Shown here one piece after another: positions 28,701 to 41,424 of a stretch of 62,000 nt of DNA. The first letter of the stretch is position 1. Every line of letters starts with the position of its first letter. This DNA comes from Tubiluchus corallicola. Lineage: Eukaryota; Priapulida; Priapulimorpha; Priapulimorphida; Tubiluchidae. The stretch covers positions 1 to 62,000 of the forward strand of contig JAQGDQ010000388.1 in the NCBI GenBank assembly GCA_030141605.1, written 5' to 3'. Below the pieces are notes generated by a model, which did not search any database, had not been told where the DNA came from, and saw nothing but the letters and a program-made list of their open reading frames with translations. The translations under genes were made by a program, and so were the position numbers.

Positions 28701-31700
28701 AAATTACAACAGTGTGTTATTATGGTCATTTCGGTAATAAAATGTTTCAAATGAGATCCACAAACAAAGACATGACGTCATTATTGCACTTAACAAGAGA
28801 GCTTTGTATTTTGCGCTACGTTTAAGCTCTGGGTTAAAAAAAACTCTTGCTAGGCTCGCCAACAGAGAAGTTTCGAAAGAAGTTCAAAAAGCAGATAAAT
28901 GACCAAATACCTAAATTAATATGTTTTAAGGAGGATATTAATTTTGATTATTGTTAGCTTTAAGCGGAATGTGAATGAATACTCCTAAGCAGCGTTTACC
29001 AGAGATCCGAAATTGCGTGCACGTTATTACTTATAGATGGTTATTCGTACCCATAATGCAAATTAGTTATGAGAACAGTATTTCTTTGTGTTTATTCACA
29101 TTTTCACGTTTCTACTGGAGCAGACCCAGGCCTTGTACAAAAAGCATTGAGTAAATTTGGAATGACAATATTTTGATTCTCACTGGTAAATCTAACTCCA
29201 CCTAAATTAGCTGCTTACTTAATCAGTACAAATTCGGTCCACGGTCCAAATAAAAGGGATAGGCTTATAGGTCATTTCAATTTCAGATAGGTGAAATTGT
29301 GACAGTTTAAGTCTGTTTTCAAGAAGTTGTTGTCACGCTTGACCAGTCCTTTCCTTACCTCTATTCAAACTGACTAAAAAAATTTGCAGTCGCTTGCAAT
29401 ATCTAGACGAAGTGTACTCACCCCGGACAGATTTTCACTACAATAACTACTACTATATGCTAGCTGGCCATGCTGCTGAGGTCATAAGCAATTCTGACAA
29501 AACTTACGAAGAACTGGTCAATGAGAGATTGCTGGAGCCACTCAAGATGAATTCTGGAGTGTGGCTGACACCGGAATTGGACGACTGGTCAATGATAGCA
29601 AAACCACACACGTATACAGATGACGGCCATTTTGTCAACATCGATGAAATTGCTGTGTAAGTAAGAAAATATCGAGAGGTACTACAGATTATACAATTAG
29701 TCAGTCTTATACATTTTATAGTTATAAAATCGCTTACTTATGTACGGAAGTGGAAATGCAGATGAAAATACATAAAACAAAATAAAATTTATTGATGAAA
29801 ATCAAAAGCTGAAACAAAGCAGATTAGATCAGCTTGACAATACCACAAATGCTCTGCGCCATCAGACAATTGCTGTAATCTTTAAAGGAATACCCGATCT
29901 AATCTTAAACTATACTTCAAAACAATCTACCCAATAAAATGTGCAAAGGGGACATTTTTTCGTAGATGATTTACGTGAAAGAGTTGTTACCACAGAAACG
30001 CAATTTCGCCTTCGCGCGGCTAGTTCTCCTATTAAATGCCTTTCGCCATTTGCTAGTTAGTTAGGCTCTAGAGCCTGCATCTCGGAAACGAGTTGCACAA
30101 AAAAGAGGTCTTGTACCTCTCAATTCAGTACAGTTGTTCAGTTGTGACACAGAGCACACGTTCGAAAGCTCAAGTGTGAACACAGCGGTAAACTTAAAAT
30201 TTGGCGAGTTTTGTTTATAACATTGAATGTTGTACTGTAGCGCTGTACTTCAATTTCAGCTTTCGCAAAAACATATAACACTCTCGCGGAATGTTTTTGC
30301 TGTTGAAAATTATGTTCATTTGTGATGTCATCACCATTCACGCTCGCCCACTGCTAATTAAATTTTTAACCTATTATTTAGTTATCAGAAACGCTTTGGC
30401 ATTATTATAAATGTTAAAATGTATACTTTTTACCGTACTGGGCCAGGATGTGAAAAATCATCCTACTTTCCTTTAAGCAATACATAAACAATACGTCTTA
30501 TTATTGCCGTCTTACAAAGGAACACGGGATTTATCACCCGTGACCACTTTTGTATCACCCGTGAGCTTTTTTTGAGTAAGAAAACGCTGAATATTTCATT
30601 GCACTCATTCTAGAATGGCACATCCAGCCCAAGCAGGTGGAGGCTTGTGTGCAACCATGTCAGACATGTCAACATGGATGCGCTTCCATATGGGAAATGG
30701 CAGTAACCCTGAAGGAGGCGACCAACTGGTGTCTCCCGAACTGCAATTGAACTTACACAAGGACCACCAACATTTGGACATGAGTACTTCTTCATTCATT
30801 GGTGAACCGTTTTATCCAGTAACAATGACAACCACTGGCTATGCATTAGGGTTTTTAACAGGGACGTACCGAGGTAAAGCACACTGTTTTGCATAACTCA
30901 CCAAAACAGAATATTGTTACTCAACGAGAATGTTGAAACAGAATAATAAAATAAAATTTCAATGCAAATATAACTATAGTTAAATGAAATCATTTATTTC
31001 AAATAATTTCTAAAACACAAAATAATTATGGAAATTTAGCTTGTATATGTAATTAGGCAAGGTACGCAGAGTTTTGATGTTAAAATATTTTCAAAGTATT
31101 TTTAGAATCTTTCTTGTTGCTACAGCAATCTTTTATCTTGTTGTAGGCTATCGTGTGCGGACCCACAATGGAGGTCTTTTTGGGTACAACACGCAAATGT
31201 GGCTGTTACCTGATATGGATGTTGGCATTATAGTGGGAAACAATGGACCAATGGATCTTGAAGTCATTGTTGCTGTCCAGTTACTAGCCATGTATGGTGT
31301 AGACATCCTTCTTGGTTTACAGCCATGGCTGGATGCTGGAATGGTGTGCAACTTTACAATGCCTATCCAAGACGTACAAAGTGACCTACCAGAGATAATG
31401 AAAGTACTACCTGTTCCCAACCTAGACCTGCCATTATCCAGGCATATTCCAAAGGCCCAACCTACCCATTTACAATTTTCTAAAGACACTGCAACACTGC
31501 CTCTTGAAAGCTACATTGGAAATTATGGACACCATTTTGGAGGAAATGTCGAAATCACGTACGACCCAGAGAAAGAATTGCTTCATTTCAAAATGGGTAT
31601 TGGAACCGCATATATTGAGCCAATAGGGAATCACACTTTCGCCGGGAAGTTCTATGGACTGTTGTGGTTTCTTGGTGAAGGCACCTCTCAAAGTTCTTCA

Positions 31701-31943
31701 ATGTTGTTGTACTTTCAACAAGATGCAAATGACCCAGAAAAAATTTCTTCAGTTGTGATCCCCTTATTGAGCGACGACTTGTACCCAGTGTTTATAAAAG
31801 ACTTACCACCTCCCACTACAGTACCGCCTACTGAAGAACCAACATGTCCACCACAGCCAACAGATGGCAGCACCCAAGTTCGAGTAACATCTCTCTGTTT
31901 CTTACTGGTATTGCTAACCGCTGATTTACTTTTTTTGTCATGA
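25707..31943 (+). CDS. Secreted beta-lactamase-fold serine hydrolase (class C / gigasin-6-like), six exons
   Basis: Exons 25707-25823, 27037-27233, 28339-28521, 29390-29656, 30614-30873 and 31147-31943 join in frame to 606 aa. Start: first in-frame ATG (25,707); the upstream in-frame codon is GTG. Residues 1-23 are a signal peptide (AKFFSLLKILALFLLL core). The class C beta-lactamase/penicillin-binding active-site set is complete: S87-V-T-K90 (nucleophile Ser and Lys), Y183-N-N185 and H348-N-G350; the conserved AGGLCATMSDMSTWM segment lies between the last two. The chain ends with a Pro/Thr-rich stretch (about 556-585) and a hydrophobic tail (SLCFLLVLLTADLLFLS), which looks like a GPI-anchor signal. 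Animal relatives include LACTB and the oyster shell-matrix protein gigasin-6. The substrate is unknown; peptidase, esterase or amidase activity is possible. It converges with the gene at 33,338-42,562. Confidence 0.9.
25926..26404. repeat. 45-bp minisatellite in intron 1 of the hydrolase gene
   Basis: About ten units resembling TTTTTCAATTATTATGCTGTATAATTATGA with T-rich spacers. Because 45 is a multiple of three the repeat keeps a frame open (FSIIMLYNYDFLFFD), but it lies between a donor and an acceptor and is not expected to be coding. Confidence 0.93.
26633..26738. repeat. 52-bp tandem duplication
   Basis: CAGGAACACAGCAGTATGGT...AGTACATTAGTAAGAGGATA at 26,633 is repeated at 26,685 with a few substitutions. 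It is in intron 1 of the hydrolase gene. Confidence 0.9.
29880..30476 (+). mobile_element. MITE, TTTAAAGGAA-ended family, copy 1
   Basis: Begins TTTAAAGGAATACCCGATCT and ends ...ATCATCCTACTTTCCTTTAA, whose complement starts TTAAAGGAAAGTAGGATGAT, so the termini are imperfect inverted repeats. The interior (from about 30,085, CTCGGAAACGAGTTGCAC) is clearly similar along more than 400 bp to 56,585-57,034. It lies in an intron of the hydrolase gene. No transposase is encoded. Confidence 0.7.
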
Positions 31944-32165
31944 TGCCGACTGGATTAAGAAGGGGTTTTTAGTATTGCGCAGCGTTATAGTTTGGCCTTT
32001 TTGTTGCCTTTCATGTTCAGTGATTCAATGGTACAAAGAGACGTACAAACGCGTGAAAGTATTTACGTAGGTCGATTTTTGTTTGTTTGTTTGAGCAACA
32101 TTATTACTGTACATGTACGCATTAGGCTTTAGCAATGCTATTAGAATTACAAATGCTGACCTAAT

Positions 32166-32171
32166 AATAAA
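32166..32171 (+). terminator. Candidate poly(A) signal AATAAA of the hydrolase gene
   Basis: AATAAA lies about 220 bp after the stop codon at 31,943 and is the first plausible signal found downstream. Transcript evidence is needed to confirm it. Confidence 0.35.
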
Positions 32172-32609
32172 TGTAATCTAATCTAACAAATATTATCTAA
32201 ATTTAGTCTGGCATAGTCGTTATTTTGATATAAAAAAGCAACATCTAACTTTATCTAGGAATAAGAATAAACATGGAAGAATGGATATCAAGGTCATGAA
32301 CAAATTTCTGTAAACTTCGCGTTTTTACTTAGTTCCGCATACAAGGCAAAATGGAGGCCTCAAAATGCTTGCTTCAGCACTCACTTCATTTGAAGAAAGG
32401 ATTAGCTTGCCATGATCAAAATCACTGAACCTTGTATGTCATAAAGGATATGAACTTTGCATCTGTAATAATTATTTATGGTTCAGTACTCTATTAAGTT
32501 GCTTTTGAGTTAGTAGCTATGCATGCAACATGCATATTCTTCTTAATCTCAAACCATAATTAGACTCTGGTATAGTGAGCAGCTTTACAACACTACAGAA
32601 TACCAATAG

Positions 32610-32935
32610 ACGTTATTTGTAACGAAAAAACTACCTGTTTGGTGGTATCAAATGCAGACTTCCCATTTCTTGGGCACGTCCTAAGAATTCACCTTGATAA
32701 TTTTTCCAATGACACTACAGAATGCCATTTGAAAACTACAATGAAAGCTAAATCTTTTAAGAACATCACTTTGCAGGAAACATTGAGATTACGTACATCG
32801 CAGAGAAAGTGAGTGTCATCCCATTTCAAAATAGAATTGGAACCACAGACCTTGAGAAAATTTAAGGCCAAGCACTTCTGGTATGAGCTTTCCATTTCTT
32901 ACTGATGTTAAATGGCTGCTGCTGTGCTTCTTTTA
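32610..32935 (+). pseudogene. Decayed duplicate of the beta-lactamase-like gene's last exon
   Basis: This stretch aligns colinearly with exon 6 of the neighbouring hydrolase (about 31,395-31,740). GGAAACATTGAGATTACGTA (about 32,777) matches GGAAATGTCGAAATCACGTA (31,542), and TTTCAAAATAGAATTGGAAC (about 32,824) matches TTTCAAAATGGGTATTGGAA (31,588). Upstream, GACACTACAGAATGCC parallels GACACTGCAACACTGC, and AACTACCTGTTTGG parallels GTACTACCTGTTCC. Stop codons and indels break the frame. It shows that the gene or its 3' end was once tandemly duplicated. Confidence 0.8.
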
Positions 32936-33337
32936 TCGTGATAAGGACTGAATTAAAAACAAAACACTTTCTGTCACTACATGCAGTGTTACAATATTGT
33001 TCTGTTACAATAGTGTTACAGTTTTTCTTTCATCTTTCTTAAGGTTAATAAAATTTACAACACCGCATAAAACTATCATCTAAATTGCGAACTGAATGTA
33101 GTCCAGCTGTTATTTCTCAAAATGTCGTCAGAATCAAAAGACGGAGATTACCAATCAGAAACCTATAGAACTCTGTCAATTGCTGATTTTCTGGTGATGA
33201 CTTCTAGCACTAAAAAACTGGAAAAAATGACTAGAATTAGCATCCGTAAGCTTTCGTGACCTGAGTGGCTAAAAAGCAGAAACACAAACGAAACTATGAG
33301 AAAAAACATAAAAACTCGTTTACACTTACGTATATTG

Positions 33338-36300
33338 TTAAATTATAAGATACATAAAATATGAAGCAGCTAGCCACGTCACCAGGGGCTCAACAACAAT
33401 AGCACTGCTAAAGTACATCTTATGGTAATTATGTATGATTTCAGCTAATTCTGGGCAGAACGTCTCGCATTCATCTTCGTTGCGTAGTCGCAGCGGTAGC
33501 TCGATTTGAATTCCATCCACGTGACCGCCATACAGCGAGCCATACATCCGGGTACTGTAGATATTCCCCGCAAAGTATCCGCCATCGCCAGGTGTAGGAT
33601 TCGACGGAGACGGGACCACTATGTGTCCATTTTCTTCAAACAGCCACCTAAAAGAATTTAGCTAATTTGAAAAACAAATACAAAAATGGAAACTAACTGA
33701 ATAATCAACTGATGATGACCAAGATTAGCGAAAGTTGTAAATAAACTGTATCTCCTATGACAATCCAAAATACATCTCCTACACACGCTAAAAGCACCAA
33801 ACACCTCGTAAGTCTAATTTTAAAACTTTCACAAACAGAAAAGTCTGTCCATACGTTACGATGGCTTAGAAGACATTGCTACATTTACCAATAATATGGA
33901 ACACTTAGGAATACATAATAGTTGTAGATAGGTGTATATTGCTTTGCAGCTGGAATACTTTTGTGCTTACAATAAATATTTAGGAAGTGGCAATGAAATC
34001 CACAAGAAGCCATTTACTATAAATTGGCCCTGGTAATAATACAGAGGATACTGTAGTTAATAATACACTAACTACACTAAATCTGAATCACTGACATTGT
34101 CAAAAGTATGCCTGAAGACTACTGAATCGGTGGGATTTTTTTTTTATTTTTAACAATTTTTGAAAAAATGTAAATGTTCACAGGCTCTTACCTTCAACTA
34201 TCTTGTAGGTTTACCTGTGTGGTTAGCATTGCACTTGCAGCTTATGGACAAAACGCTTGTAACGCTTGGACAAACGCCAGATTTTCATGGCTATTGCAGT
34301 TAGCCTGTATTTATATAAATGCAAGTGTGGCAACTGAAATGCTAACTATATTGGTAAAACTACAAGATACCTGAAAGCAAAAGACATTGAACACTTGGGA
34401 ATTTCTTCAAGAATTGGCAAAAGATTAAAAATCAGATTCAGCAGTTTTTAATTACGTTATTGATAATTATCATAATGCCATTTCAACCTAGATTCATTCA
34501 CCTAGAGAAAGCAGATGAAAAATTTGGTTTTTAAATTACCATACTATATACATATTTCTATGTGTGCGTGCGAGTGTGCGTTGTGCTCGCGCGTGCGTGT
34601 GTGGTTTTAATAAAATTTCTCTTTTATAAAATTCTGCAGTCTTCTCCGTAATTATTTCTGAATGATAGGCCAGGCGAATGGCAAACCTTTTGAGTGATGA
34701 AAACATAGCTTTAAGTTTAGACCTATATAGGCTATTAAGGCAATAACTGTACACAATCACTTTCATTAACGACTGAATGAATGAAGAAAGAGCGAATCTA
34801 TTTAATCACAAATATGGTTGGCCTTTTGTATAAGATAGTTGTTTAGCAAATTATCTTATTTTAACTTATTATTGTGATTGCAACAACAAACTTAATATAA
34901 GAATTCACGTTATATCATATATCCAAAAAGGGTTTTTAAAGGTTGTTGCTGCTGTGTAAAAAACCTCTTGTTGTGTTACGTACAACAAATGAGTAAGTAG
35001 GTTAGAATTAACTATTCAATTTAGTAATGTTTAATTTACCCCATGCTTCCCTTTCCACTAAGAAGCCAATCAAAGTCCTCCTTTTGTGTCCTCTTAAGGA
35101 GTTCTGCTAAGTTTCGTATGGAACTGTCGGCATGAGTGTAGTCTCCTGAATTTAGCATCTCTTTGACTATGACATAACCTAATTCTATCCATTCCTCTGG
35201 ATGAGAAGAAACTCCGTGGAGATCAATGTACAGCGCATGGTCAGTCATCGCTGCTCTAGTCTGAAAAATGTGTATATGAATCATTATTCAACTTTGGGGA
35301 GGGCAGTTCACGTTTTCGCTGTGTACAGGGGCGTATCAAGACGTATCGACGCCCTAGGCTGATAGCCTGTCCCACCCGTCTCTATTGTGAATTTAAGGTT
35401 GTTTATGTAATGAGCTGATTAAACAATTACTGTGGGGTATAAAGGTGTAACAAATAATTGTGATGTATTAGAACCGCACTTAACCTAGTTTCTAGGTGGT
35501 AATTATTAATTACATGTACTTGCTTGTTGTGCAATACATTGCACTTGTTCGTTATGTGGCACTTATATAAAGCTGCGCTCAGTAACTGCCTGTGGTGTGA
35601 TATAAATTGTACCTTTTACATAAATATGAAGGCATACACATTTTCCGAGGAGAATAAGAATTGTTTCTAAAATGTGACGCCCTTCATACTTTGGCGCCCT
35701 AGGCTATAGCTTAGTTAGCCTATTGATTAATACGCCCCTGGCTGTGTATGGTGGAGTGATCCAACCATGAGCCACGATGTAGTCTCGGCTAATCGGCAGA
35801 TATTTAAACTGCAAGACCGCAGGTTCAAGTCCCGATTGACTGGCGATTTTTACCGCCTTTTTCTCCTCAACTTAGTCACTTGCTGCTGTAATACAGTGAC
35901 TAGTAAATATCGAGAAGTGCTGTTGAAAATACTTATAGTACATGAATAACATAAGCTTTCCATTTAGTCATTTACGAATGATTTATAAGCAAGCAAAGCA
36001 GTACACTCCTGTAAGTGTACCAAGCCATCTCTGTCGGTTCAATCGGTTCACATATTAACGAATTAAGTCTATCCTTAATTATTAGCTAAATTTGATCCTG
36101 CTACACATTATTAATGTAAACAGTAGATGCTACAACTAAGTACCAGATCGAGCGCACGGTGTGCCAACCATCTAAACAAGTTCGAAACGAACAACTAGCC
36201 GAGTATTCATCTGAGTTCATCTTGAATTCGCAAGGATTATCACCATGAAGTTCCACACAGATAAACTAGGAACGAATTCCACATCGTTTGACGGAGGCGA

Positions 36301-38140
36301 TTCATTGTGAAATATTGTAGTCTTAGGTTTTTCCGAAAATATTATTGTACCAGCCATCTTGAACTCAAAAATCCGATTCCGTCAATCGATGTGGAATTTT
36401 TTCAAGTATATCCATGTGAAACTTCTTGGTGATAATCCCTGCGAATTCAAGCTATCCTTGCGATAAGCTTTTTTCAAATGTCACCCCAAAACAACAACAA
36501 CAACAACAGCAACTCAAGGTAAGTAGCGATTTGCGTCGATTCAGTAGTTCAGTCGACCAAAAAGTATTAGTAGTATGTTGCTTGTGTATTACGCTAATAT
36601 TAGTCAACGGAATACGATTAATTGGCTTACAGCAAATCGTATCACTTGCGTGATCCTGTAGTAGGAACACCATTGAGCCATATCGTCAGTAGTGTGGTTC
36701 TTTAGCTTGTGTAGCCTATTCTGCCATTAGCTACATTGGATTGCATGTAGTAGTAAACTGTGAACCTTGTGGATAATTCTGCATTCGTTTTTGGTAACAT
36801 TGTTCTGTAGCTGGAGAATCATTCTGTCTTCAGCTATTGCTAAGACGGTTTTGTAGCTTCTAACATTAGCTACTAGTGGTATGGTTATGTAGCTGACAGA
36901 CCGTTCTGTCTTTAGCTTTTAGTATTAAAATACTGTACTTGTAGCTGGTAGACGATTCTGTCCTTAGTTATTACTGGTATAGTCTTGTAGCTGGTAGAGC
37001 ATTGTGACACCAGCTACCATTCATTCTGCCTCTGCAGTTTATAAACGTTTTTAATATTATTCATTGATAGTATAATAAACCTTTTCACAGTTCCAGCGAT
37101 TGATAATGATCGTACAAAGGTCAAATGTTAAGTGTACCAGACAACGCATTCGTGCTAGTAAATGACTCTATACACAGACTAATGCATAATTATGAAAATT
37201 CCATGTAAAACAACTGAAGTTTGCTGAGCTAATGCGACAGACGGTTTTGCTTTACCCACATGTCACGTGACGGTTGTAGTTAAGACGCGCTGCTGTGATA
37301 CACCTAACCTTTGATCTACAGCAAATGCGCGTGCGCACAACGAAGCTGCGAAAAGGCTTAGTAGTTTGTGGTTCATTGATAACCTGATAATGAATCAATA
37401 ACGGATAACGAACAACCTGATTGATAAATCCGTGATACTCCTCCCACGCTAATTCCGCTGTCGGGTCGCCAAAAGCTGCCACTTGCTTATCCCTGTTAAT
37501 GTCACATTTTTGTCTGTGCAGATGATTAATGACTACATGTGGCTCCATCTGCCAATTATCTTTCAAAGCTTCTAACACAGCTGTTGCAGTCTCGATTGTA
37601 TAGACATCCTAAAAGCAAGACAGCAAAATTATTTTAAAATACAGACATTTTCTCGATCTTCTCTCTGTGTGGTCAAAAAGTTACTAACCTGTAAACTTGT
37701 AATTGGTTTGTTTATAATTACCACTACTGATCAATACTCTAACTAATTACAGTGTGTATAGCATCCTAAATAATTATAGCGTCCCTTTGTTTAATTATAG
37801 GCCTACAGAACTTCAAATAGCTTTTTCTCCTCTGTTGAATTAAGAACTAAAGATGTAATCATTATCTATGATTAAACTGAGAAATTCCTCTAACAAAAGT
37901 AGTTTCTAATTGGAAACGATCGAGTCGTAGGTAGAAAAGTCTGCGAATTATTTGAACTCACGATCTGATTTGATTAAATGGTTTAAGTCTTTATTGCAAA
38001 CTTCAGGTTGAAACGTATAAAAATACAGTCAGGACAAAAATTACATACAACAGTTAGAAATATTTACAATTATGACTTAGTTATAAACACATAAAGTGTG
38101 TCTCTCTCTTCCTCTTCTTCTCTCTCTCCCTCCCTCCACC

Positions 38141-38198
<58 letters not shown>

Positions 38199-41100
38199 AA
38201 TGCTCATCCAGCAAAGACCTTTTTCCGAGAATGAGCTGATAATTGTTCGGCTAATAATTACCTTATTTCGGATGTTAACCAACTAAACTCAACAACTTTA
38301 CTTATGTAAGTGCAGCTCACAACGCATGTAAGTGGTTGGACCACATTATATGCACCGAAGCAGCAAACAAGTTGATTAATATGAATAATGTAAATTATGA
38401 TCTGACTGTACGTGATCACATGCCATTAATTGCAGTTTTCGATGTAGACAGCTTGGTTTGTGGCTAGTCAGACACTGTAAATACCAATTGTGCATTAGGC
38501 CTAAACGCTTCAAACCAAAATTACGTTGGAAAACATGCCCCGGATTGGAGTAATGCAACCAATGTTCAATTGAGTAATTATTATTCTATGACCCATGCGG
38601 CTTTACTTGATGTACTAGTACCATACTCTGCAGTCCTATGCTCTGATATTCATTGTAGCAGTGATGCACACAGGCAAGAAATAACCAGTTTTCATGATGC
38701 GATAATTAACACTCTCAGTACAGCAGCTTCACAAGCTTTTCCCATTAATGAAAGAAAGAGAAACTCTTGATACTCTGTACTAGGGTGGAATGACTTTGTT
38801 GCCGAAAAACACAGTTATTCACGACAATGCTTTGTCAATTGGCGTATGCTAGGTAAACCTCGCGGCGGTCCTATTGCAGAAGAAATGCGTCGAGCGCGTG
38901 CTCAATTTAAATATGCCCTACGCGATTGTAAAAAAACATCAGCAAAGTATTATATCAGACAAAATTGCCTGCCGTCTTATGCATTGCAACTCCTACCAGT
39001 TTTGGAAAACAATAAAGAAAGAAACTAATTCTAAACTTCCTCTTCCCTCTAGCGTTAATAATGTAACAGGGGAAACAACATTTGTAATATGTGGACGGAG
39101 CACCATCGCGTTCTTTTTATTTCGGTTGATAATGGAAATTTGGAGGCGCAACTGCACCGGCCCTTGCAAAAGATATGCATATTATACCCAAGTTTACTGT
39201 TAGAGAAGTGCAAGATGCAATCGGCACACTAACTTTGCATAATGAGAAATTTTACGTTTAGTAACATCAAACTAGATAATAATGTTTTACGTACCTGTGG
39301 TAATGAAAAATATTTGGGACATATTATTTCAAATGATAACCGAGATGACATTGACATTGTTAATCAAAGTTCTTTATACTACTGTCGTACAAACCAACTT
39401 ATTAGAAAATTCAGCTATTGTTCTGTTGATATTAAAAGATATCTATTTAATACTTACTATAACACATTCTATTGCATGTCTACTTGGAGACATTTTAATA
39501 ATGGTAATATCTTAAAACTCAAAATTGCGCACAATGTGTCAAAAAGATTATTTTTTGGATATGCATATGATTACAGTGCTCGTGAGATGAGTGTATTTTG
39601 ATGTATTACGTAGAAAATCTGTCTTAAGTTTAACGAAAAGATTTGATACTAGTGATAATTTAATGTTGCAGAAAATTTTAGTAAGCGATGCAAAATTTAC
39701 GTCGCACATAAGACAGCAATGGTGGAGACTATTATCGTAATTTTCATGTTTATCTAAGTTTGTGTGTGATTTGTTTTTATTGTTTCTTTTTGTTTGTTTT
39801 TTTTTTGATCTTGTATGTTGTATATATGTAAAGTATAATATGAACTTACGTTTGAAATAAAGAATTAAATCAATAAAAATTCTCTCTCTCTTTCTCTCTC
39901 TCTCTCCCTCTCTCTCTTTCTTTGTCTCTACTCAAACAGAACACAGGCATAACTACTATTAAAAATTCAAAAATTTCCGACGACAACAGTGGCACGACAG
40001 CGACGTTGACAACACAACAATGACTACGTCAACAACAACAAGTACAACAACAACTTTTACAACTCTGATTTTTTTCGTGAGTACTCAAGTCAAAAACAAA
40101 TATAAATTCTGTGTAGAAATAAAACTATTTCTTCAACTTACAGCTCCGACAGAGACTCCACATTTGTCTTTATCTACTGTTCCACAATTGTGCTCGTAAA
40201 CGCATTCACCATCAATAAAACATCCGCCTTCTCGATTAGGTATGTTTGGTGGTTTCTCTTTTCCTCCATGGGGAACGCTTACAAAAGTAACAAACAATGT
40301 TAGCTTCACTCATCATGAAGTTTGGAGATATTTCTTGAATGACATTAATCTTATACAATGTCGAACGTTTGTGCATTATTGATCACTTGTGTGGGCTTAT
40401 ACTTTACAGTCGCTCAAACGCAATTTGTGTCAAAAATTCTTACATGACACCAAAGCTGGCATTTGAAGTCAAGCAGCGTTTTTACTGACTTTCTTCCTAT
40501 CAGTATATAGACTTACCATATGCAAATAAATGTCAGATTTAGCAAGTTGATATAATTTGTTTATTTATTTTTTAATTTTCATTTAATATGTGAAGTTTGC
40601 CCCATATGACTTTACCATTGATATAATGGGTTTCATTTTTTATGTGATTCATAATATTATGTAAGTGAAAAATACAATATACTACATAATTATTATAATA
40701 TTTGATCAGGTGGTCACCATTGCATACCATGAATTCCTAGAACTGAGTGGGGTAGCTCATTCGATAACGCACGCTTTTCGCCACCCCTTTTCATTTTATT
40801 GGCTATGGCAATAGTAATACTAGTAATTTTACCAATACCAATGCTCATGGCAAAGTATACGTGTAATACGCAACGTTGGAAACGACACAATATTAGACTA
40901 CAGATTTTGCCATAGTATAACACAAGATTTTAAGAGAATCTAACGCATAGTATTTTAAGAGAAATGAAAGTTAGCTTTGAGCGCGAACCTAAACGTTGGC
41001 TCCAGTAGATAGACGTTAAATTAAATAGACAAATGATAGAAGTTTAATTAAAAATTGTTGTATGTCGTGGTTCTACCGAAGAAGCAGCTTTGCAGTATTG

Positions 41101-41326
41101 TTTGCATTGAGTAAGAAACTTAATGCTTATGCATTACAACTGCAACATTGCTCACGTTGTCATTACAACATACTGCCCTCATGAAAAAACAAATTGAGAA
41201 CAATATTTAAACAAGCTAATAACTTCTTAATTGTATAGTAGCCATGGAGAATGGAAACTTTTTTCTAAAAATAATAGACCTTTACTTACTTGCTTGCTCG
41301 CTTACTTGCTTGTTTACTTACTTACC

Positions 41327-41370
<44 letters not shown>

Positions 41371-41371
41371 G

Positions 41372-41424
<53 letters not shown>

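Noticed and set aside
35780-35850. Functional tRNA gene
   Set aside because: The B box is good but acceptor and anticodon stems do not pair properly; kept only as a tRNA-like/SINE candidate.
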